Part shown: one piece after another, positions 11,801 through 20,213 of the stretch
How the letters are laid out: each line of letters opens with the position of its first letter
Position numbering within the stretch: the stretch's first letter is position 1
From: a virus
Length of the DNA stretch: 58,579 nucleotides
Virus record (IMG/VR): IMGVR_UViG_3300042197_001846
Location: 1 to 58,579 of that record
Direction: 5' to 3' (one strand)
Notes under the pieces: generated by a model
What the model was told of the DNA's origin: nothing
Seen by the model: only the letters and a program-made list of their open reading frames with translations
The model's database searches: none
Translations under genes and position numbers: made by a program

Positions 11801-13288
11801 ACTAAATACGTTATAGTCTGGCTGTATTACAAGTTGACCAGCAACTGGATGTGCAGGATTCTGTGTAAAATTACCAATCCAACCAGTAACATCAATACCT
11901 TCTAGTGAATTAGGATTGATTGTAATCTGTGTAATATTTTGTGGCGTAGAGGTTGGCAGTGAATTAAACTTAAAGCGTCCTGCTTCAGGTGCTTCGGTAA
12001 TATCCGTGCCTGTTTGGAATCTATAAAGAATACCAGCGCGAAAACCGCGGTTGCCTTGTATGCCTTGTACACCTTGTGTACCTTGTGGGCCTTGCGTACC
12101 TTGAACGCCTTGTAAGCCCTGTAGTCCCTGCACGCCTTGCGTACCCTGTGCCGAACTTAGGGTCCAGTAGCTGCTATTTAATACACCTAAATTAAGTTCA
12201 GGAGCTTCGCCTTGTGGTACACTTTGTATAGCTACAAAAGTGCTACCATTATAGCTAACGCTATCATTAAGTCCATAACTACCTGTGGACAAATAGCTGC
12301 CACGCCATGTAAGATTGCGACCTTGTATACCTTGTATACCTTGTATGCCGCCAACACCTTGATCACCAGCAGGAACAAATAGTACAGAAGTTATATCATT
12401 AAGGTCAATAACTCCACCGTGCCAAGTACCACTTAGGTAGTTGACATCTACTTTGTACCAATCGCCTTGATCTTCGGTGGCAACTACACTAAATACTGCT
12501 ATAGCTCCGCCAATACTTTCAGCAGCTTGAAATACTAGATGACCTTTTACGGGATTTTGAGTTTGATTCCAGCTCTCTATCCAACTTTCTTGATTGAGTC
12601 CAGTATGATCTACAATATCTAAATATACTTCGGTTACCAGTAAAAGATTATCGCTATTAAATCGTACACGACCAGTTCCTGGATCACTGGTACTTGTACT
12701 AGTAGACCACTGGTAGGGGACTCCGCCACGATAACCTATAGGACCACGTATACCTTGCGGTCCAGCAGGACCATAACCACCAACTCCTTGTGGGCCAAGT
12801 CCTCCAGGTAATCCTTGAGCTCCTTGTATACCTTGTGTACCTTGAACCATACGGTTCCAGTACAATACATTAGTTAGTATTGTTCCAGGATATTCAGGAC
12901 TTTCATTTTGTGTAGGATTTTCATTTATATAAATAAAGCTACTACCATTGTAGTAAACTACATCATTTTTATAATAAATAAAAGTGCTATTATAAGGACC
13001 GCGCCAAGTTACAGCTAGGCCTTGAGCTCCTTGAGCTCCTTGTAGTCCTTGTAGTCCTTGTAGTCCTTGTAGTCCTTGACGACCTTGTAACCCCTGAACT
13101 CCTTGCAATCCTTGTGGGCCTTGATAACCTTGAACACCTTGTCCGGCAAAGTCACCTGGAATACCTGGGTAACCTTGTACACCTTGTACGCCTTGGGGTC
13201 CTAGATAACCACCAACAATTACTTGTTGCTGAAGATCTTCAACAATTACTGTATTACCAGTAGATGTAACTACTGTTGTTGTAGTCAT
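2846..13288 (-). CDS. Giant modular collagen-like tail fibre, 3480 residues
   Basis: After about 30 N-terminal residues most of the protein is Gly-X-Y triplets, with Gln dominating the Y position ([12 protein letters not shown]). Folded modules interrupt the triple helix. I count nine CBM5/12-like units with a W-R/Q-G core and a DVVYYNGxSF strand; the first is near residue 94 and the last near 1946. There are three GRxRFN-type beta modules in the N-terminal third, a fibre-type [14 protein letters not shown] segment (about 2095), two copies of a VAKVYNSV module, four copies of a [15 protein letters not shown] module, and one cupredoxin-like domain (about 2691-2790). The C-terminus is again GXY. 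This is a trimeric adhesin by family knowledge. Its length is extreme for phage collagen-like proteins. It overlaps the upstream gene by four bases. Confidence 0.9.
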   Translation of the reverse strand: MTTTTVVTSTGNTVIVEDLQQQVIVGGYLGPQGVQGVQGYPGIPGDFAGQGVQGYQGPQGLQGVQGLQGRQGLQGLQGLQGLQGAQGAQGLAVTWRGPYNSTFIYYKNDVVYYNGSSFIYINENPTQNESPEYPGTILTNVLYWNRMVQGTQGIQGAQGLPGGLGPQGVGGYGPAGPQGIRGPIGYRGGVPYQWSTSTSTSDPGTGRVRFNSDNLLLVTEVYLDIVDHTGLNQESWIESWNQTQNPVKGHLVFQAAESIGGAIAVFSVVATEDQGDWYKVDVNYLSGTWHGGVIDLNDITSVLFVPAGDQGVGGIQGIQGIQGRNLTWRGSYLSTGSYGLNDSVSYNGSTFVAIQSVPQGEAPELNLGVLNSSYWTLSSAQGTQGVQGLQGLQGVQGTQGPQGTQGVQGIQGNRGFRAGILYRFQTGTDITEAPEAGRFKFNSLPTSTPQNITQITINPNSLEGIDVTGWIGNFTQNPAHPVAGQLVIQPDYNVFSAAATNPVLLNNDYLIFNVTGLTQEVDAIDPTIIYYKLSVTYLAGKAQNMIGGSTNGSICSLFYANTGSQGTQGTQGLQGVQGLQGTQGLTGGFGGASFDYTFDNATTDDNPGSGRLRLNNTTFANATRMYISKEQDGPFNIAQFLFTIAQSTSTIKGHFRISYKATSTAFIMYSINSIVDTGSYYTVECSYLSATGAAFVNNDDIIITFARTGDKGDQGIQGMQGIQGQQGLQGAQGSGIYWQGDYDFTKYYKLNDVVYFNGNSFVCVYPGVFQEEAPEFSPGVLNSTYWNRLTAQGMQGTQGIQGIQGLQGDQGLQGIQGIQGLQGIQGDVGIQGIQGEQGLQGLQGIQGLQGEQGLQGLQGLQGLDGISHNQGLQGIQGIQGTQGLQGIQGYSIVWRGDYSSDVTYYKNDVVFYDGDSFIAVYNGAFFEQGPEFSPGVVNSGYWNRLTSQGLQGFTGIQGDLGIQGNQGIQGESIQGFTGIQGFVGEKGDTGEKGDQGLQGVQGLDGAYAAIGLQGVQGIGFVWRGQFDPFTNYSKNHAVQYNGTSWVSVIDNNMNNVPSELTDSMWNVISSQGVQGVQGVQGLRGAFDAQGIQGIQGIQGTQGFEGLQGFKGEGFVFRGTYSDTYIGYVKDDVVYYRGKAFVCVNTTPFQEEAPEISDGVVNTAFWQLIVDRGVQGIQGIPGPRGEQGIQGVQGIQGIQGFSIVWRGDYNTTANYKANDVVYYNGSSFIAIWPNSNVPPYGVFFGQIPEYPGGFVNGLYWQRMTMQGVQGLRGFQGVDGISHNQGLQGITGRQGTQGLQGAQGLHGMYAGQGVQGTQGPQGLQGLQGLQGLQGVQGIVGIGFEWRAEWLPQNQYKRYDVVSYKGGWYVSNSTFISNTLNNVVIVNTTGKIEFDTPVNENIVPGDPIYVIGINTGSGLLDEYTGLGNVYYVVSYNKIYATYINNLGENITYHTGRSAIVLAKNTARTIGVISLPGTPTGSGLLNVPGVQRIPGTADGPITFTAPTWVPGVHHDKNYDIDVDYRRWDRAVAQGTQGIQGLQGLQGASVQGGVGVQGFVGFQGIQGTRGFQGIQGIQGLPGIQGMQGIQGRQGPQGLHGQFAGQGVQGRQGPQGMQGTSIQGIRGFQGLQGVQGVQGVQGRSIQGTTGSQGLHGMFAGQGVQGNQGVQGRQGVQGLLGRQGLQGTQGIQGVQGRGIQGAPGPQGLHGQFAGQGIQGQRGIQGERGIQGFQGTQGRLGPQGQTGIQGVFGLQGGLGPQGLDGAYAAQGIRGYQGVQGGPGNQGIQGTRGFQGVQGSGVQGIQGLSGSSAYLGAQGPAGPAGQAGAPGEPGSPGAQGTQGIAGQFAGQGVQGTQGLAGEAGLTGPRGSQGTQGLSGAFVAQGVQGPQGVQGPPGSGTQGIAGQYAAQGVQGLQGLQGPPGFGAQGASGAAVFQGAQGPGGIQGTQGTVGRGLIWTGTFNPNRIYVAGDAVYYNGGSYISIYEGEFQNEAPQFSGGATNTIYWQLLVQATQGLQGVQGGQGTQGLAGQYAAQGIQGTQGTQGVQGTQGLHGLFAGQGIQGVQGQAIQGTAGVIGAQGAQGTKGSQGIPGVDLANVAQSIVPSINEAFNLGSPTRRWKDLYLSGTTIDLGGATISNDPDTGLALPSGTTIGGINPGTLTIKGSKDSPAQLPTTNVTPGDSWIVQGYLWVWSSTNWVNVGKIEGPQGIKGLQGIQGPGGVQGTPGTGIQGVQGLDGAYAAQGVQGLQGIQGDLGLQGTQGLRGEFAAQGIQGTQGIPGTGIQGTQGSQGLDGAYAAQGIQGVQGPIGPAGDSGSTGSIGPTGPQGPQGDRGVQGTSGPPGPIGLTGGQGIQGNLGLQGLPGPQGVQGLDGLYAAQGIQGQQGVQGDFGSQGTQGLRGEYAAQGIQGIQGDLGIQGVQGVQGLHGQFAGQGVQGVQGVQGDLGIQGIQGERGDRGIQGRNGVQGILGEQGPVGLQGTQGVQGPQGTQGTQGLLGLQGTQGTQGTQGVQGTQGIQGDLGIQGTQGIQGAQGLQGVQGTQGLLGLQGTQGAQGLQGNQGTQGLQGIQGTQGIQGLLGLQGTQGAQGLQGTQGTQGTQGAQGTQGATGLGFTVAKVYNSVAALTADTSPTGIVSGQFALIDTGNVQDADNSKLYLWNGTSYQYINDLSGTAGIQGIAGSSGSSGTQGTQGITGSQGITGQVGGVTHTVTNSGASSFLINGVANASIGLIRGFTYYFNVNSPGHPFWIKTSQVTGTSSAYTSGITNNGTQNGQIVFVVPFDAPDTLYYICELHGSMTGTFAVTNTGVQGIQGISGYIGSDGAQGVQGTTGTGIQGATGNQGIQGTSGYIGSDGLQGAQGTQGATGAGIQGAAGIGIQGIQGPAGSGGGGGSGDGAQGTQGIQGTTGTGIQGATGIQGIQGAPGAVVEASYVTYNFTGDGATSAFLVTSGINVNNILVFENGVAQTPTTDYTVTGPYVTLVTAPAIGVKVQIRVLGAFGLQGIQGIQGPQGTTGIQGSFGVQGIQGPQSIQGIQGITGAQGIGAGLAVTEYTTYTYTGNGTTTSFAAVSGITVHTVIVTINGVVQTPTANYTISGNNVVFLAAPATGTNIQIRVLGGLIGAQGTQGIQGPQSVQGIQGLRGIQGDTGLAFTVAKVYNSVAALTADTSPTGIVSGQFALIDTGNVGDADNSKLYLWNGTSYQYINDLSGTAGIQGISGYIGADGAQGLQGLQGSTGSGTQGIQGLTGIQGLQGVGAGLAVTEYTTYTYTANGSTTSFAAVAGISVHNVLVLENGVTQTPTVDYTISGSNVVFTTAPDDQVLVQIRVLGGLIGPQGVQGVTGSGAQGVQGIQGVGAGLAVTEYTTYTYTANGTDTSFAAISGLTVHSVLVTINGVTQTPTTSYTISGSNIVFAVAPDSGDLIQIRVLGGLIGPQGVQGVQGISGIGIQGPQGTIGIQGTIGTIGIQGVQGISGIGIQGPAGSGATGGSSIITAMIWG
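2890..13200 (-). repeat. Degenerate GXQ-coding DNA repeats within the fibre gene
   Basis: The fibre gene carries hundreds of imperfect 9- and 18-base units coding Gly-X-Gln triplets, visible on the plus strand as CTTGTA(T/G)ACCTTG-type units. They are densest at 5,500-6,700 and 7,100-8,700. This DNA is prone to slippage and recombination, so module number may vary between relatives. It also creates many false ORFs on the opposite strand. Confidence 0.9.
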
Positions 13289-13884
13289 CGTGTAACCTCC
13301 CTAACTAGTGAAAGATTACCTGTTAAAAATGTAGTTACCTTATTACTAAGCGTATCAGTTAATTCCAAGCTATATATAGCTGTACTAAAACTAAATGCTG
13401 TAGTTTGTGTACTGGTCATTTTAACGGCAATAGTATGTACTGCGGTATCTATTACTATACCGCCATTTGTCGTAGTTAATTCTAATATTAGAGCACCGTC
13501 TAAATTTTCTCTAATTTGCATTTTTGCTGTTAAGTTTACTAGTGGTACTGGGGCGTTCCATGTAAGTATACCGCCACTAGTATAGGTACCGTAATTGGCG
13601 CTGTTTATTTCATTAATGGTAATTTGATCGCTAGCAATAGTAGTAGATAAATAATAGCTATCTTCTGTGGCTAGATTAATTTCCTTCATACCACTAACGC
13701 CAGTAATACGCACACGCCAATGTGGTGGAGGTGTTAATTCGCCTGTATTAACTGTAACAACACATGGGGCACTATTAGTAATCGTATTAATAGTAGCATA
13801 GGCTTTTGTAGCTGACTCCCAGCGAAATACTTCTTCAAAGCTACTGCCTTGATATATCTTATAATTAATTCTTGCTGGATTCAT
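13285..13884 (-). CDS. Tail-associated protein, unknown function
   Basis: A 199-residue protein without membrane segments. The N-terminus (NYKIYQGSSFEEVFRW) is followed by a beta-rich body and a C-terminal segment rich in Thr, Ser and Leu. Proteins of this type sit just before fibre genes in many phages and are usually annotated as tail proteins; baseplate-adaptor domains have a comparable layout. Its last four bases overlap the start of the giant fibre gene, which suggests coupled synthesis. A role as fibre adaptor is inferred from position only. Confidence 0.75.
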   Translation of the reverse strand: MNPARINYKIYQGSSFEEVFRWESATKAYATINTITNSAPCVVTVNTGELTPPPHWRVRITGVSGMKEINLATEDSYYLSTTIASDQITINEINSANYGTYTSGGILTWNAPVPLVNLTAKMQIRENLDGALILELTTTNGGIVIDTAVHTIAVKMTSTQTTAFSFSTAIYSLELTDTLSNKVTTFLTGNLSLVREVTR

Positions 13885-13885
13885 A

Positions 13886-14212
13886 TTAGCCTCTGCTCAT
13901 TTGTTTAAAACGTGTTAACTCTAGTGTTAACTGGGCAATTTCTTCTTGCAGTTTACTATTTTCTATATTAAGCTTTGACAGCTCTTGATTAAGCCTAATA
14001 ACTTCTTCTTGTAGCTTACCAAGTTCAGTGCTTAATTTTGAATTTTGTTCACCCATACGCTCTATTTCTGTATGCATTAATTGAATGATATTGGTTTCGG
14101 CTTCTGTAGAACGCCAATCCTTTAACAGTTTTTGAACTCCTACTACTAAGCCAATTGCGGCTAGGGCTACCAAGGAGACTGTTTGAACTAAATCTTGACT
14201 CTGACTCTCCAC
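13886..14212 (-). CDS. Membrane-anchored coiled-coil protein, possible spanin-like lysis protein
   Basis: This gene encodes 108 residues. One hydrophobic helix (about residues 11-25, VSLVALAAIGLVVGV) is followed by a Lys/Arg turn and a long coiled coil of Leu/Ile/Asn/Glu heptads to about residue 100. One N-terminal membrane anchor plus a periplasmic-length coiled coil is the layout of Rz-type inner-membrane spanins, but no partner lipoprotein gene was found beside it. It is the first gene after the promoter at 14309-14337. Alternatives include a tail accessory or a membrane-bound effector. Confidence 0.7.
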   Translation of the reverse strand: MESQSQDLVQTVSLVALAAIGLVVGVQKLLKDWRSTEAETNIIQLMHTEIERMGEQNSKLSTELGKLQEEVIRLNQELSKLNIENSKLQEEIAQLTLELTRFKQMSRG

Positions 14213-14308
14213 TGTACAATCTCCTAAATTCTATATTCTACTGAAAAAATGCCGTATAATCAGGTTTAACCTGGTCAAATTTGTACCGGTTTTTTACAAT
14301 TTAAACCT

Positions 14309-14337
14309 ATTATACCACAAGGGCTAAATAAAGTCAA
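14309..14337 (-). promoter_or_regulatory. Sigma70-type promoter for the fibre operon
   Basis: On the minus strand: TTGACT, 17-bp spacer, TATAAT. The T-rich tail of the preceding terminator lies directly upstream and could act as an UP element. It drives the coiled-coil gene and the fibre genes down to position 1. Confidence 0.85.
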
Positions 14338-14339
14338 TG

Positions 14340-14379
14340 CAAAAAATATCCCTGCACTAGCTATAGCCGGTGCAGGGAT
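14340..14379 (-). terminator. Intrinsic terminator of the 14.4-19.5 kb operon
   Basis: A 10-bp perfect stem (348-357 with 370-379 of the 14 kb segment) is followed on the minus strand by A and six T. It lies just after the 71-residue gene and abuts the next promoter, so the operon is ended and restarted within 90 bases. Confidence 0.85.
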
Positions 14380-14396
14380 GTATACAATTCTACAGG

Positions 14397-14612
14397 TTAT
14401 TCTTCTGGATAGATTGTTATTCCATTGTCCTGTAGTTTTTGATAAATCGCTTCAAGTAAGAAATCATTAACAAACTCATATCGTTGCGGCAATTCAAAAG
14501 TATATGTATCTTTTAATCTTGATAAATTATTAACTGTTTCATATATTTGAATTGTTACTTCTGTAGTATTTGTTAAATTATCTACTGATAGTTTAATTAC
14601 TTTAACAGACAT
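14397..14612 (-). CDS. Hypothetical protein, 71 residues
   Basis: A short soluble protein of alternating strand and helix character (SVKVIKLSVDNLTNTTEV) ending in a helix with Leu, Tyr and Gln. It is the last gene before the terminator at 14.34-14.38 kb. No motif recognised. Confidence 0.65.
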   Translation of the reverse strand: MSVKVIKLSVDNLTNTTEVTIQIYETVNNLSRLKDTYTFELPQRYEFVNDFLLEAIYQKLQDNGITIYPEE

Positions 14613-14633
14613 TGTTTTATAAACCTTATAAAT

Positions 14634-15260
14634 TTAGGGTCCACTAGTATCCTCCGGAGGAGGTGGTGGAGGTGTTGGAGTTGGTACAACTGGAGGTGGA
14701 GGAGGTCCTGCTGGTGGAGCTGATGGTGGTGGTAATATAGGTGTTTCGCCACTCATAGGCCATCTACAATAGTACAAAGTATAACTTACGTCAATTGGTT
14801 GTGGAAATGTTAATGTTCCGCCACCATTATAGACTTCTATATCATCTTTATCTTTTAAAATATTTGCTGTTGTGATACCAACAGTTTGACGTATTACTAA
14901 TGATAAATCAGATAGAACAAATACGTCAAATATAATAGATCCTGCGTAGCTTCCATCAGACTGTCTATAAGATGCTAATTGTACTGTACCTAACCCACTC
15001 AATGACAGTCCTCCAGACTGTGCATCGCTATTACTTATTCTAAAACTTGGAAGTATAAAGTAGCCATAATTTTGTATTCCGGGTGTACCTGCAGGTAATA
15101 TAATATAGTCAGTAGTATTATAACCTAGCAATACACTACTTATTGTAAAGGTTCCGGAAATTGTGCGAAGAATACTTGGCATTTTTCGCAAAGTTGTAAA
15201 TCTTGCTTCGCCAGCAGTATTAGTCATTAATATGTCATTGTTTTGTATTAATAATGGCAT
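14634..15260 (-). CDS. Virion-module protein with proline-rich C-terminal tail
   Basis: A 208-residue protein. The first 165 residues look beta-rich and include two YY/CRW-type aromatic patches. The last 40 residues are mostly Pro with Ser, Thr and Ala. The neighbouring gene has a similar Pro-rich linker, so the two may be related accessory tail proteins. Only 12 bases separate it from the next gene. Function unknown. Confidence 0.7.
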   Translation of the reverse strand: MPLLIQNNDILMTNTAGEARFTTLRKMPSILRTISGTFTISSVLLGYNTTDYIILPAGTPGIQNYGYFILPSFRISNSDAQSGGLSLSGLGTVQLASYRQSDGSYAGSIIFDVFVLSDLSLVIRQTVGITTANILKDKDDIEVYNGGGTLTFPQPIDVSYTLYYCRWPMSGETPILPPPSAPPAGPPPPPVVPTPTPPPPPPEDTSGP

Positions 15261-15272
15261 ATTGTATCCTAT

Positions 15273-15953
15273 CTAAAAATATACGGACGAAGAAACTGAC
15301 TCATTGTTACTGTCATAAGCAGTAAGTTTTGCTTCGTAAGTATTATATGCGGATAAACTAGGTATAGTAATACCTATAGTTGGATTGTCCGGACTTAACC
15401 CAGTGTATGAATCATACAAATTATTATTCTCATATATTTCTATATATACCCCTATAGCTCCGGTCGTTTCCCATAATAACTTAACATTAAATGTAGTTGC
15501 ATCTATATTTGTTACAGTATAATTATAAGAATCTATCGTAATTCCTGTACTAGGAGGAGGGCTAGGAGGAGGGCTAGGAGGAGGGCTAGGAGGAGTACTC
15601 GGAGGAGGGCTAGGAGGAGTACTCGGAGGAGGGCTAGGAGGAGTACTCGGAGGAGTACTTGGAGGAGGACTTGGAGGAGGACTGCTTCCACCACTTAACC
15701 AACTAGTTGTAGGAAACCTTAAATATAATAAGGCTGGAAATGCCCCACTGGCCCCATCTCCAATGGATATAGTAGTTCCATCAAAATAATATGTAGTACC
15801 AGTTGCACTAACATATATTGTTGGGTTTAGTGGTATTTTTACAGCATCTGAACTACTAACAGTATCTATATTAATATAATCTTTAGTTATATTAAATACG
15901 GACCCTACATATAATTCGTCATTATCAGCATATAATATATTAGTAGTAGACAT
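15273..15953 (-). CDS. Protein with a repeated proline hinge and a fibronectin-like C-terminal domain
   Basis: A 226-residue protein. Residues 1-90 form a beta-rich domain. Residues about 92-138 are a hinge of repeated SPPP and TPPS units coded by a 12-base tandem repeat. The C-terminal 85 residues have alternating strands and a W/Y pattern (KLLWETTGAIGVYIEIYEN) like a fibronectin type III or Ig-like domain. Such layouts connect two folded parts of a tail accessory protein. It lies directly downstream of the Hint-domain protein. Confidence 0.7.
   Translation of the reverse strand: MSTTNILYADNDELYVGSVFNITKDYINIDTVSSSDAVKIPLNPTIYVSATGTTYYFDGTTISIGDGASGAFPALLYLRFPTTSWLSGGSSPPPSPPPSTPPSTPPSPPPSTPPSPPPSTPPSPPPSPPPSPPPSTGITIDSYNYTVTNIDATTFNVKLLWETTGAIGVYIEIYENNNLYDSYTGLSPDNPTIGITIPSLSAYNTYEAKLTAYDSNNESVSSSVYF
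15551..15684 (-). repeat. 12-base tandem repeat coding proline hinge
   Basis: About eleven copies of a 12-base unit (TAGGAGGAGGGC and variants with GTACTC) sit inside the gene and code SPPP/TPPS. Copy number is probably variable by slippage without frame loss. Confidence 0.9.
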
Positions 15954-15957
15954 AATA

Positions 15958-18900
15958 TTAGTTCTTTAAGGTACTATTGTGTGCTAAAATGCCATTGGCA
16001 AAATATGTATCTTCGTCTTCAACTGCTAAATTTACAACTTGAATTGGTTGATTTATAAATTCGATAGAAGTTACTTCTATCCAGCCTTGAATACTAAAAA
16101 TACTGATTCCTACTTTTATGTCTCGTACTTGCATAAATTTTATGGTATCTTCCGCTTTGGTTAATATTGGATGCTCATAAGTAACTGTTAGTAGATTATT
16201 ATTAATATTATAATAACTACTATAGCTATCAAACATTACCGCTGTAACAGTTGCATTAGCATTTGAATAACTAAAGTTTGTAGTACTCCATGTTTTCCAA
16301 TTATCTTCTTCCAATCCTAAACCTACTATACTAATAGTCTTTAAAACTTGTCCGACCTGTATATGCTCAATATTAATTGTAGAATTATCTATTAACGTTA
16401 TTTGTGTTCCATAAGCAAAACATCCTCCTCCTCCTCCTCCGTCTGGTGGTGGCGGTGGTGGTGGCGGAGTTAAGCTAGTATCACTAACTGTAACTGTATC
16501 TGCTGTTACCGGTGTTCCTGGTGTTGGAGGTGTTAATACAATAACTATTGTTTTATCCCCTTCTGTTGTTTGATCTGCGCTTACAGATGCACTAAATGAA
16601 GCCGTTCCTTGTGGTGTACCAATAGGCCATGCAGTTGCTGCTGGACCACTAATTGTAACGCTACCACTACTAACTTCGTTTTCGCTGCCTGTATTTGCCC
16701 AATTAACAGAAGTTCCATTAATAACACTTTTAGTAGTAATATTAAAGGTTACACTACCACCTTCACTAATACTTGTACTACTTGGGGTAATAGTGTATTC
16801 TGGTTTTGTTCCTCCAATCCTTAAATAGTCTTGTGGGGGACCGTCAGCAGTCGTTTCGTCGGATACAATTTCATTTGCATCGGTAGTTTCGCATGAAACT
16901 CTAAAGCCTACTTTGGCCTCTTCCCATTTATATGTTAATTCATCGGAATGTATTTCTGTTTGACCGGTTGGTGGATCTACACGCTGAATTACATTTGCGG
17001 CTGGTAAAGAGTCTCCACTACCACTATCATGCCCATAAATTTGAACAGCACTAGAAGTCAGTTCGTCGTATTTAGTTGCACTTGCTGGTCCTACTTTACA
17101 CTCAATTTTAAGTTTCTTAACCTTAGTAGGATCACTTATTTTAAATCTTACTCCTCTAATAGTCGGTTGGCCAAACTCTCCTAGTTCTAGTACAAATGGC
17201 GGAGGAGGTGGGGGTGGGGGTGGTGGAGCATCAACACTACCTCCGGTAGCATCTGCGGCTTTATTAAAATAAACAATCTTATAAGACTGTGAAAAAGCCG
17301 GTAGTTCATTTTGACGAACATACCATCTCTCTCTTAGATACAATTTTGAGGTATCAGCCATTAGCCAAACTTGTCGCCAAGTAGTATTACCTACAGTTTG
17401 TATAAAACTAGTGCCTCCTATACCTGCTCCTGTAACTGCATCACTTAATACTACAGTTGGTGTGTAACCTAAATTATGTGTATCTAATTCATGCAATACT
17501 GTGCCAAATCGTAAAACATTTCCTCTACTACCTCTTTTTTTCCTGCGACGAGACGTATTGACCGCTTCAGCTGCATAATTTATTGTAACAGTACTTGTTA
17601 TTTTAACTATATTTAAATAATCAAATCTACTATCAAAATAAATATGCTCAAACCAGTTCCAAGGTTTTCTAACAGGATCGTCTCCATCTGGTCCCTGTGA
17701 ATTATAAATAGATATAACTTGCTCGCCGCTAGTTAATCTTACATCGTCCCACCATATATATTCACCGTTGTTTCCGTATACTCCAGTACCACTATTATCT
17801 GATCCATATAGCTTTAATTGAATATATTTTGTATTTGTATTTGTTAAAGTATATTTGAATCTAAATTTTTGCCACCAACCATTAACAGGAAAAGTGGCAC
17901 TAGTTGTTGTTGGAACAGTAGGCGCATCTCTAAGTTCAGTGGCCCCATAAGTAGTATAATGTAATGTTTGAAATTCTTCTGGAGTTTTTCCTTGATTATC
18001 TAATTCGTAATTATAAGCAACATCTGGATACTTTCCAAAATAAGGTAAACACACAGTATTTTGTAATCTTCTAAACCAGTTAACATGTGATGAATTAATT
18101 CCACCTACAGTAATTGGTGTGGCGCAAGCCATGTTTAATATATTAGAAGTTGTACCTGTAGTTTTTGGAGCCCAATTTATACCATCAATACTAATATAAC
18201 ATATGCCTCCGTCGCCAACAATTACGAAATTTGTACCAGTCCAAACCACAGAGTTTAAACTATTAGTTATACCATTAGATTGGTATACAAGGGGATACCA
18301 ATTGTGCCCGTCTGGAGAAAATATTATCTTGCCTTGAGTGCCGCAGGCAACCCAATAAACTCCATTATAAGTAACAGAGTTCCATATAATTCCACTTAAA
18401 GAAGAATCAAGGTTTACTGAAGTAAAATGAATGTTACTAACAGCGTTTGTAGTATCTTCTATGTTGGTTGATAGTGTAGAGACTAATATATGAGTACCTA
18501 CAACAACAACTAGGCCATTTGCAAAATAACTACCCCTAAAAGTTGCATCTTTATAACCATCTGATACTTTTTCAAAATATCCTCGTTGCGGCATTGTAGA
18601 ACTATCTAAATTACTTAATTCTGTTGCCCATATATAGCTAAATACGGGTATTTTTGCTGCCGCAGTATTTACATCTCCAGCTACTATTAAATATTTAGTA
18701 CCAGCACTATTTGTCCCTATTACTGAAGTTCGTAAATTACCGGTAAAACCTGCATAAGTTGCTACTTCGGTTGTAAGTTTTCTAAACTCAAAAGAAGTAC
18801 TTGATTGAGTATTATAATAATAAATATCTTGATCACTAGCTAAATAATATTTGCTTTGATTACTATTAAAAGTTCCATCTGCTACTATGGTGCCGGCACT

Positions 18901-19536
18901 ATTACATGTATTATCTAATAGTAACAGGCTACCCCAGCTGCTTAAATCAGCAGTTAAACCTATATAACTACTTACAGAGCCACTATGTCGTATTAAACCA
19001 AAAGCTGATATTCCATTTACCCAGCAAATAGCTCTAGTAGTCCAATTACCACTACTAGGCGTATCTGGAAATGCTTTAGTTGTCCAGGTTAATCCCCCAT
19101 CATTAGAAGTTAGAACATTATTACTATTTTGTAATGTTGCAACTATAATACCTGTTAATGTATGACTAGGAATATCAGTATTGGTTTCTGTGCTAATAAC
19201 TGTTCCAGTGTCGTCGGCTTCAAGTATGCTTACCTTTGCTTTTGTTGGTACATTAGAACGTATCCATCCAGTTACTCGCCAAGTTTGTCCAACACGTGCT
19301 GGATAAAGATTATTAGCCAAAGTACCTATTGTATTTGTAGAAGAACCTGGTCCGGTTACATACATTTGTAAAGGATTACCTGTAGAACCGCTTACACCTA
19401 CTGCAGGGCTTGGTGGAATTTGTCCAGAAGTATCCCTGGACAAACTACAGTTAGTTCCAGTAGTTGTAGTCCATTCTATTAAGTCTCTAGGATAGGGTAC
19501 TACATTTAATGTTCCGCCCCAAAATGTTTTAGCCAT
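15958..19536 (-). CDS. Tail adhesin with propeller-like repeats, Calx-beta domain and C-terminal Hint domain
   Basis: A 1192-residue protein. The N-terminal third has sialidase/BNR-like repeats (SNDGGLTWTT, SPDGHNWYPL, SIDGINWAPK), which suggest a beta-propeller. Later come a Pro10 linker (about residue 775), a Calx-beta-like domain (about 890-1000, SISEGGSVTFNITT and TTEGDKTIVIVLT), a second Pro/Gly linker and a Hint domain. The Hint domain begins GGCFAYGTQITL (about 1045), contains TVTYEHPI and ends ILAHN followed by Ser and four residues. The first Cys, the central His and the terminal His-Asn of intein chemistry are all present. Because the domain is C-terminal, peptide-bond cleavage or cross-linking is more likely than splicing between two exteins. 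It precedes the Pro-rich tail genes. Confidence 0.85.
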   Translation of the reverse strand: MAKTFWGGTLNVVPYPRDLIEWTTTTGTNCSLSRDTSGQIPPSPAVGVSGSTGNPLQMYVTGPGSSTNTIGTLANNLYPARVGQTWRVTGWIRSNVPTKAKVSILEADDTGTVISTETNTDIPSHTLTGIIVATLQNSNNVLTSNDGGLTWTTKAFPDTPSSGNWTTRAICWVNGISAFGLIRHSGSVSSYIGLTADLSSWGSLLLLDNTCNSAGTIVADGTFNSNQSKYYLASDQDIYYYNTQSSTSFEFRKLTTEVATYAGFTGNLRTSVIGTNSAGTKYLIVAGDVNTAAAKIPVFSYIWATELSNLDSSTMPQRGYFEKVSDGYKDATFRGSYFANGLVVVVGTHILVSTLSTNIEDTTNAVSNIHFTSVNLDSSLSGIIWNSVTYNGVYWVACGTQGKIIFSPDGHNWYPLVYQSNGITNSLNSVVWTGTNFVIVGDGGICYISIDGINWAPKTTGTTSNILNMACATPITVGGINSSHVNWFRRLQNTVCLPYFGKYPDVAYNYELDNQGKTPEEFQTLHYTTYGATELRDAPTVPTTTSATFPVNGWWQKFRFKYTLTNTNTKYIQLKLYGSDNSGTGVYGNNGEYIWWDDVRLTSGEQVISIYNSQGPDGDDPVRKPWNWFEHIYFDSRFDYLNIVKITSTVTINYAAEAVNTSRRRKKRGSRGNVLRFGTVLHELDTHNLGYTPTVVLSDAVTGAGIGGTSFIQTVGNTTWRQVWLMADTSKLYLRERWYVRQNELPAFSQSYKIVYFNKAADATGGSVDAPPPPPPPPPPFVLELGEFGQPTIRGVRFKISDPTKVKKLKIECKVGPASATKYDELTSSAVQIYGHDSGSGDSLPAANVIQRVDPPTGQTEIHSDELTYKWEEAKVGFRVSCETTDANEIVSDETTADGPPQDYLRIGGTKPEYTITPSSTSISEGGSVTFNITTKSVINGTSVNWANTGSENEVSSGSVTISGPAATAWPIGTPQGTASFSASVSADQTTEGDKTIVIVLTPPTPGTPVTADTVTVSDTSLTPPPPPPPPDGGGGGGCFAYGTQITLIDNSTINIEHIQVGQVLKTISIVGLGLEEDNWKTWSTTNFSYSNANATVTAVMFDSYSSYYNINNNLLTVTYEHPILTKAEDTIKFMQVRDIKVGISIFSIQGWIEVTSIEFINQPIQVVNLAVEDEDTYFANGILAHNSTLKN

Positions 19537-20212
19537 TTTCGCCTTCTATAAACTTATCACCGTATTTAGATACTAACTCATCTATGTTTTTAATCCTATA
19601 TACTGCATATATGGAATTTTTTAGTGTAGTATTTAGTATTTCAACGCAAGAAAATCTACCACCTAAGTGATGTAAAATTTTATTATTTCCCAATGCAATA
19701 GCTGCATGATTTGCTACTGGGCCTAATTTAAATAAAACAGTATCATGTCGCTTAATGGTAGTTACTTGTTCCACATAGTCTGGTTTATGCTGAAAATATA
19801 AATCTTCTCCTTCGTCCCACCAGCCATAGGTTTTTTGCATAGAAGCCGGTATCCAAAGATCAAACTGGCGACTATAATAGTCATGCAGTAGAGTATGGCA
19901 ATCAAAAATTCCATGAATAAAAATTCTATTTATAAAAGGATGATTTTCAATATACCTGTCTGGAAGAAATGTTTTATACATATCTTTGTTAGAGCCTACT
20001 AAACCAGTAGGCTTTTTCAACTTATTCATTTCTTCTCTTTCTCGTTCACTGATTGCATGTACATTATTATACTCTTTATAAAAGAGTATAGCAACAGTAT
20101 TCCTTCCAGGCTCATACTCTACTACAGGTTTACCTTTATCATTAGCAATATATAATTTTCCTACTTGCTGTAATTTTTCATATATTACTGTAGGTAACTC
20201 ATGACCAAACAT
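19529..20212 (-). CDS. NlpC/P60-like cysteine peptidase, stand-alone tail protein
   Basis: A 227-residue protein. A nucleophile Cys in the context HGIFDCHTLLHDYY (about residue 104) and a His in NHAAIALGNNKILHHLGG (about residue 170) fit the NlpC/P60 Cys-His arrangement of phage tail endopeptidases such as lambda K. The N-terminal 85 residues are extra. A second NlpC/P60 domain is fused to the J-like protein next to it, so this phage has two. It may process a tail protein or cut peptidoglycan during entry. It overlaps the Hint-domain gene by eight bases. Confidence 0.8.
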   Translation of the reverse strand: MFGHELPTVIYEKLQQVGKLYIANDKGKPVVEYEPGRNTVAILFYKEYNNVHAISEREREEMNKLKKPTGLVGSNKDMYKTFLPDRYIENHPFINRIFIHGIFDCHTLLHDYYSRQFDLWIPASMQKTYGWWDEGEDLYFQHKPDYVEQVTTIKRHDTVLFKLGPVANHAAIALGNNKILHHLGGRFSCVEILNTTLKNSIYAVYRIKNIDELVSKYGDKFIEGENG

Positions 20213-20213
20213 T

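Noticed and set aside
2890-13200. CRISPR-like short repeats
   Set aside because: The units are in-frame GXQ codons with no constant repeat and spacer length.
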